A stretch of DNA of 64,000 bases from assembly GCA_046483065.1 (NCBI GenBank), contig JAWODW010000053.1, forward strand, positions 1 to 64,000, given 5' to 3'. The DNA is from JAWVYT01 sp046483065 (GTDB lineage: Bacteria; Gemmatimonadota; Gemmatimonadetes; Longimicrobiales; RSA9). Position 1 is the first letter of the stretch. The number at the start of each line of letters is the position of its first letter. The notes under the pieces are model-generated. The model did not search any database, was not told where the DNA came from, and saw only the letters and a list, made by a program, of their open reading frames with translations. Both the position numbers and the translations under genes were made by a program. Below, piece by piece: positions 59,648-64,000 of the stretch.

Positions 59648-62023
59648 ATGAGGCCGGCCCGGACCCCGGCGCTGCGGACCGGTCTGGTCGCCTTCGTCGT
59701 CGTCCTGGGCGCTACGGCGTGCGCGTCACGGCCCGACATCCCCGCCGGGCCGGCCCCGGGGATGGCCTCGCCCGACCACCCGGTGGTGCCCCGTCCCGCA
59801 CGGGTCGAGGCCGGGCCCGATTCCTTTGTGCCCGGTCGGGAGACCGCGTTCGTCGTGCCGTCCACCATGGACCCGCGGGTGAGGGCCGCCGCCGGGCGGC
59901 TGGCGGAGCGGTTCCGCCGGGTGTGGCGGCTGCCGGTGGCCGTAGTGCCCCCGGCCGGGGCCCCGGCCGGGCCGTCGATCCGGCTGACGATGGATCCTAC
60001 CGTGAAGGGCGGCGAGGAGGCGTACCGGCTCTCGGTGGACGGCGACGGTGTGACCCTCGCAGCGCCGGCGGCCGCCGGGCTCTTCTACGGGCTCCAGACG
60101 CTGGACCAGCTGGTGCCGGAGGTGACCCCGGACGGCGGCGGCGCGCCGGCCATCGCCGCCGTCGAGATCGAGGACGCGCCCCGGTTCGGGTACCGGGGGC
60201 TGCACCTGGACGTGGGCCGTCACTTCTTCGGCGTGGAGTTCGTCAAGCGGTACCTGGACGCCATGGCCGCGTACAAGCTGAACCGGTTCCACTGGCACCT
60301 CACCGAGGACCAGGGGTGGCGCCTGGAGATCCGGAGGTACCCGCGGCTGACCGAGGTGGGCGCATGCCGGGACGAGACCATGGTCGGCCGCAACTTCGAC
60401 CCGTACGTGGGTGACGGTGAGCGCTACTGCGGCTACTACACGCAGGCGGAGGCCCGGGAGATCGTCGAGTACGCCCGTGAGCGGTTCATCACCGTGATCC
60501 CCGAGATCGAGATGCCCGGCCACTCGCTGGCGGCGCTGGCGGCGTATCCCGGGCTGGCCTGCACGCCGGGCCCGTTCGAGGTGGGCACCCGGTGGGGCGT
60601 CTTCGAAGACATCTACTGCCCGAGTCAGGCCACCTTCGATTTCCTCGAGGGCGTCCTGACCGAGGTCATGGACATCTTCCCGGGCCCGTACATCCACATC
60701 GGCGGCGACGAGGCGCCGAAAACCCGCTGGGAGGAGAGTCCGCTGGCGCAACGGATCATCCGGCGGGAAGGGCTCGACGGCGAGGCCGGGCTCCAGAGCT
60801 GGTTCATCGGACGGATCGAGCGCTTCGTCGCTGACCACGGCCGTCGGCTCATCGGCTGGGACGAGATCCTGGAGGGCGGGCTCCCGCGCCGGGCCGCCGT
60901 CATGTCGTGGCGCGGTGTGGCGGGCGGGATCGAGGCGGCGGAGCAGGGCCACGACGTCATCATGACGCCCGTCAGCCACCTCTACTTCGACTACTACCAG
61001 GGCGACCCGGCATTCGAGCCGCTGGCCATCGGCGGCTTCACACCGCTGGAGCGGGTCTACGCCTTCGAGCCCGTCCCCGAAGAGCTCGGGCCCAAGGCCG
61101 CACGCCACGTGCTCGGCCCGCAGGCGAACGTGTGGACCGAATACATGCAGAGCGGCGACCACGTGGAGTACATGGTGTTCCCGCGGATGCTCGCGCTGTC
61201 CGAGGTGGCCTGGTCGCCCACGGCCGCCCGGGACTGGGACCACTTCCTGGCCCGGCTCCCCGCACAGATCCAGCGGCTCGCACGCCTCCGGGTGAACTAC
61301 CGGCTGCCCGACGTGCGCGGCGTCGGGACCGACCGGCTGACCCTCGACGACCACGTCACCGTCCGGCTCCGGGCACCGGTCCCCGGCGGCGTCATCCGCT
61401 ACACCCTCGACGGCACCGAGCCCACCCCCGCCTCCACCGCCTACCGGGAGCCGCTCCACGTTCGCGTCGACAGCGGGCCCGTGACCGTGGCGGCGCGGGT
61501 CCTCTCCGGCAGCCGGGCCGGCGCAGTACGGCGGTCCACCTTCCGGCGCACCACCCTGGCCCCGGCCCTCGCAATGCCTGCGAGATCCCTCGAGCCCGGC
61601 CTGCGGCGGACGCGGGTCACCGGCGCGTTCCGGTCCGTGGCAGAGCTCGATCGGGGGACGCCGGTGGCCACGGCCGTGTCACCCGCCCTGGTCATCCCGG
61701 ACTCCGTTCCCGCAGCCGACCCCTACGGCCTGCGCTTCACCGGCTACATCCGCGTCCCTCGAGACGCCGTCTATACTTTCCGCCTCACCTCCGACGACGG
61801 CAGCGCCCTATTCATCGACCATCGGCGCGTGGTCGACAACGATGGGCTCCACGGCCCGACCATGGTGGAAGGCCAGGTCGCCCTCGCCGCCGGACTCCAC
61901 CGCTTCGAGCTCCGCTTCTTCCAGGCCGGCGGCGGCCAGGACCTCGAACTCCACGTGGCAGCGGACGATCACGACCCCGGCCCTGTCCCCGAGATCTGGT
62001 TCCACCACTACCCCCGGCGATGA
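59648..62023 (+). CDS. Beta-N-acetylhexosaminidase, GH20, lipoprotein
   Basis: A 791-residue exported glycoside hydrolase that removes terminal GlcNAc/GalNAc, for example from chitin fragments. Lipoprotein signal (TGLVAFVVVLGATAC). GH20b-like N-terminal domain, then the GH20 barrel: RGLHLDVGRHFFGVEFVKRY, FHWHLTEDQGWRLEI and the catalytic pair in HIGGDEAPK (Asp354, Glu355), then LGPQANVWTEYM. From about residue 570 a chitobiase C-terminal fold (IRYTLDGTEPTPAS) and from about 690 a PA14 domain (YTFRLTSDDGSALFIDHRRVV, quoted in part) that may bind sugar. It follows the AAA gene by 19 bases. Confidence 0.92.
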   Translation: MRPARTPALRTGLVAFVVVLGATACASRPDIPAGPAPGMASPDHPVVPRPARVEAGPDSFVPGRETAFVVPSTMDPRVRAAAGRLAERFRRVWRLPVAVVPPAGAPAGPSIRLTMDPTVKGGEEAYRLSVDGDGVTLAAPAAAGLFYGLQTLDQLVPEVTPDGGGAPAIAAVEIEDAPRFGYRGLHLDVGRHFFGVEFVKRYLDAMAAYKLNRFHWHLTEDQGWRLEIRRYPRLTEVGACRDETMVGRNFDPYVGDGERYCGYYTQAEAREIVEYARERFITVIPEIEMPGHSLAALAAYPGLACTPGPFEVGTRWGVFEDIYCPSQATFDFLEGVLTEVMDIFPGPYIHIGGDEAPKTRWEESPLAQRIIRREGLDGEAGLQSWFIGRIERFVADHGRRLIGWDEILEGGLPRRAAVMSWRGVAGGIEAAEQGHDVIMTPVSHLYFDYYQGDPAFEPLAIGGFTPLERVYAFEPVPEELGPKAARHVLGPQANVWTEYMQSGDHVEYMVFPRMLALSEVAWSPTAARDWDHFLARLPAQIQRLARLRVNYRLPDVRGVGTDRLTLDDHVTVRLRAPVPGGVIRYTLDGTEPTPASTAYREPLHVRVDSGPVTVAARVLSGSRAGAVRRSTFRRTTLAPALAMPARSLEPGLRRTRVTGAFRSVAELDRGTPVATAVSPALVIPDSVPAADPYGLRFTGYIRVPRDAVYTFRLTSDDGSALFIDHRRVVDNDGLHGPTMVEGQVALAAGLHRFELRFFQAGGGQDLELHVAADDHDPGPVPEIWFHHYPRR

Positions 62024-62273
62024 CCTCGCGGACACGGTCCAGGACCTGGACGCCATCCACGATTCTGACGATCATAGGGGAGGTTAAGACGATTCGACGT
62101 AGTCCAATTCCCCACAGGACTTTAAGCCACCACCCGACTGCATCAGGTAGGGGCGGATGGCATTATAGGATCCGAAGCGGGGGTACCGCGGCGCGCGGGT
62201 AGGGGCTTCGCCGGAGAGTCGCCGTAGGGCCCTCGTTTCACTTTATACAGAGCCGTCGATGGGAGGTGCGACC

Positions 62274-63281
62274 ATGCCCAGAAGGGTCCTCGTTCCTGTC
62301 GACGGCTCTAATTTTTCCGAGCATGCCCTCCCGTACGCTCTCGGAGTCGCCCGCCGCACCGGTGCCACGCTCCACCTCGCCCTGGTCCATGTCCCCGCGG
62401 AGACCGTCAGCTCCACGTACCCCCTGGCGGATGCCGTGGAGGGCCACGACGCCGAGCTGCGGGAGCACGACACGACGTACATGGAAGGACTGGTGGAGCG
62501 GTTGAAGCCGTCGAGGGTGGAGATCCGTCCGGCGCTCCTCGGCGGTCGGGTCGGGCCGGCGCTGGCCGACTACGTGGATGATGTCGGGATCGACCTCATC
62601 GTCATGACCACCCACGGGCGCGGCGGGCTCCAGCGGGCGTGGCTGGGGAGTACCGCCGATTCGCTGATCCGCCATTGCATGATCCCGATCCTGCTGGTTC
62701 GCCCCCGGGACGAGACGCGTGAGATCGGGCCGGACAGCGACCGTATCATCGGGAAGGTGCTGGCGGCGCTGGACGGGAGCGACACGTCGGAGACGGCGCT
62801 CCGGGACGCTTTCGAGCTGGGGATCACGGAGGGCGCGTCGCTGGTGCTGGTGCACGCGCTGCAGCCGCCGGTGGCGGCGGCGTCGCCGTACCTGCCTCAC
62901 ACGATCCAGCTGACGCAGGACGAGATGGAGGCCCGCGAGGGGCACATGGAGGACTATCTGGAGCGGGTGGCGGATCAGCCGTGGCTGGGCGAGCGGGAGA
63001 CGGCGGTCCGGGTCCGGGTCGACTACCACCCGGCGCCGGCGATTCTCGAGCTGGCGGAAGAGGAGGACGTGGACCTCATCGCCCTGGGGACGCACGGCCG
63101 GGGCGGTATCCGGCGGCTGATCCTGGGGAGCGTGGCCGACAAGGTGATCCGGGGCACGCATCGTCCCGTGCTGGTCCACCGCGGCGTGGGCCCGATCGCG
63201 GCCATCCGGAGCACCGCCCACCCGTCCGAGTCCATCGGGGCCGATGCAGACGATGCGAGCGCCGAGGAGACGACGCGGTAG
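62274..63281 (+). CDS. Tandem universal stress protein
   Basis: A 335-residue protein with two UspA domains. Domain 1 runs from RRVLVPVDGSNFSEHALPYA to MTTHGRGGLQRAWLGSTADSL; domain 2 from KVLAALDGSDTSETALRDAF to LGTHGRGGIRRLILGSVADKV. Both keep the ATP-binding G-2x-G-9x-G(S/T) pattern. A frame opens at 62259, but its first bases are the ribosome site GGGAGGTG for the ATG at 62274, which is therefore the start. Upstream TTATAC in an AT-rich patch may be the -10 box. Next gene 54 bases downstream. Confidence 0.9.
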   Translation: MPRRVLVPVDGSNFSEHALPYALGVARRTGATLHLALVHVPAETVSSTYPLADAVEGHDAELREHDTTYMEGLVERLKPSRVEIRPALLGGRVGPALADYVDDVGIDLIVMTTHGRGGLQRAWLGSTADSLIRHCMIPILLVRPRDETREIGPDSDRIIGKVLAALDGSDTSETALRDAFELGITEGASLVLVHALQPPVAAASPYLPHTIQLTQDEMEAREGHMEDYLERVADQPWLGERETAVRVRVDYHPAPAILELAEEEDVDLIALGTHGRGGIRRLILGSVADKVIRGTHRPVLVHRGVGPIAAIRSTAHPSESIGADADDASAEETTR

Positions 63282-63335
63282 ACCGCTACGAGCGTCGGCA
63301 GGCAACCCTGAAGTGGCTCGCGGGTAGGGTTGGGC

Positions 63336-64000
63336 ATGACATTCGATTCCCGTGACCGTGCCGATACCGCCGCCGTCCTCTTCGACCTGGATGGCACCCT
63401 CATCAACACGAAGTCCCTCTATCTCGAGGCGTACCGGGTGGCGGTGGAGCCGTACGTCCGGGACGACCTGACCCACGACGATATCATGGCGCTCCGGCCC
63501 ACGTCGGAGCGGGCGTTCATCCGGGCGGTGGTGGCCGAGGCGGACTTCGACGCGTGCCTGGAGGACTTCTACCGGGCGTATGAATCGCTGCACGTGGAGC
63601 GGTTCCAGGGCGTCTATCCGGGGATCCCCGGGGTCCTGTCCGCGATCCGGAAGCGGGGTCTGTCGCTGGGGTTGGTGACGGGCAAGAGCCGGCGCTCGTG
63701 GGAGATCACGCGGGCGGTGGCCGAGGAGCTCGGCCCCTTCGAAACGCTGGTGTTCGACGACGACGTCCGGGCCCCGAAGCCCGACCCCCACGGCCTCGAG
63801 CTGGCCGTGGCCGCCCTGGGCGTGGACCCCGGCGACGCTGCGTACGTGGGCGATACCCGAAGCGACATGGAGGCCGCCCGGAGCGCCGGGCTCCGCCCCA
63901 TGGCCGCCCTCTGGGCCCGGGACCCGGACGACCAGTCGGAGCATATCCGCCGGGTGGAGGCGGAGGGCGCCACCGTGGTGCACCGGCCGGAAGAGCTGCT
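63336..64000 (+). CDS. HAD family hydrolase, cut by the window end
   Basis: The first 221 residues of a phosphoglycolate-phosphatase/beta-phosphoglucomutase-like HAD enzyme; the stop lies beyond base 64000. Motif I is VLFDLDGTLINT with both Asp residues, a helical cap follows, motif II Thr is in LGLVTGKSRRSWE, motif III Lys in VRAPKPDPHGLELA and motif IV in AYVGDTRSDMEAAR. The length already matches the family, so little is missing. The ATG at 63336 has no strong ribosome site. Confidence 0.9.
   Translation, partial: MTFDSRDRADTAAVLFDLDGTLINTKSLYLEAYRVAVEPYVRDDLTHDDIMALRPTSERAFIRAVVAEADFDACLEDFYRAYESLHVERFQGVYPGIPGVLSAIRKRGLSLGLVTGKSRRSWEITRAVAEELGPFETLVFDDDVRAPKPDPHGLELAVAALGVDPGDAAYVGDTRSDMEAARSAGLRPMAALWARDPDDQSEHIRRVEAEGATVVHRPEEL

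Overview
The window is a GC-rich bacterial chromosome segment. The gene set suggests Gemmatimonadota (Gemmatimonadetes): ECF sigma and anti-sigma genes followed by DUF4097-type secreted proteins, a DUF5916 outer-membrane-type protein, a YtcJ-like secreted amidohydrolase, a TonB receptor, many lipoproteins with lipobox signals, and high third-position GC. This assignment rests on gene content only; there is no rRNA in the window. No tRNA, rRNA, CRISPR array, transposase, integrase or phage gene was seen.

Layout. Bases 1-360 are a lower-GC fragment of a TrlF-like ATPase on the minus strand. It abuts, with no spacer, a sodium:solute symporter that has lost its N-terminus, so this is a rearrangement or an assembly join. 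From 1.8 to 7.6 kb come a DUF309 protein, a type II NADH dehydrogenase, a GntR(YtrA)-ABC-permease operon, a LysM/DUF5715 protein and a BtpA-like protein. From 7.7 to 14.7 kb are a DsbA-like protein, an aspartate aminotransferase, an amidohydrolase bracketed by two copies of a ~310-bp repeat with inverted ends, an O-methyltransferase, and a fructosamine-kinase/LMW-phosphatase pair that looks like a protein-deglycation unit. From 14.8 to 20.1 kb are a sigma/anti-sigma/DUF4097/DUF4097 operon with a terminator, a second ECF sigma factor with a terminator, and infC with an apparent AUA start and no rpmI-rplT beside it.

From 20.1 to 30 kb on the minus strand are a secreted protein, an AsmA protein with small partners, and a GGDEF-PH-PH operon with overlapping genes; a PLP decarboxylase lies on the plus strand between them. 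From 30 to 43.8 kb are YggX, a DUF5916 protein, a coiled-coil protein, a POT peptide transporter, a lipoprotein, an aspartase fused to a cyclic-nucleotide-binding domain, a GAF protein, HU with a clear promoter and terminator, a DEAD-box-like protein that has lost its catalytic motifs but keeps a DbpA RNA-binding domain, and an AGCS symporter. From 43.8 to 56.4 kb are a TonB receptor, a VWA protein, MutY, an M6 metalloprotease with a dockerin-like tail, a thiamine-diphosphate enzyme, and a GMC oxidoreductase with a small partner. From 56.5 to 64 kb are glutamate dehydrogenase, a dense cluster of GC hairpins, a Ycf46-type AAA ATPase, a GH20 hexosaminidase, a double universal stress protein and a HAD phosphatase cut by the window end.

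The most unusual content is (1) the catalytically dead DEAD-box/DbpA-domain protein, (2) the cNMP-domain/aspartase fusion, (3) the AUA-started, isolated infC, and (4) several families of structured intergenic repeats: the paired inverted-end elements at 10.0 and 12.1 kb, a palindromic element in opposite orientations at 18.1 and 48.0 kb, and the hairpin cluster at 57.9 kb. No complete new defence or mobile system is visible.
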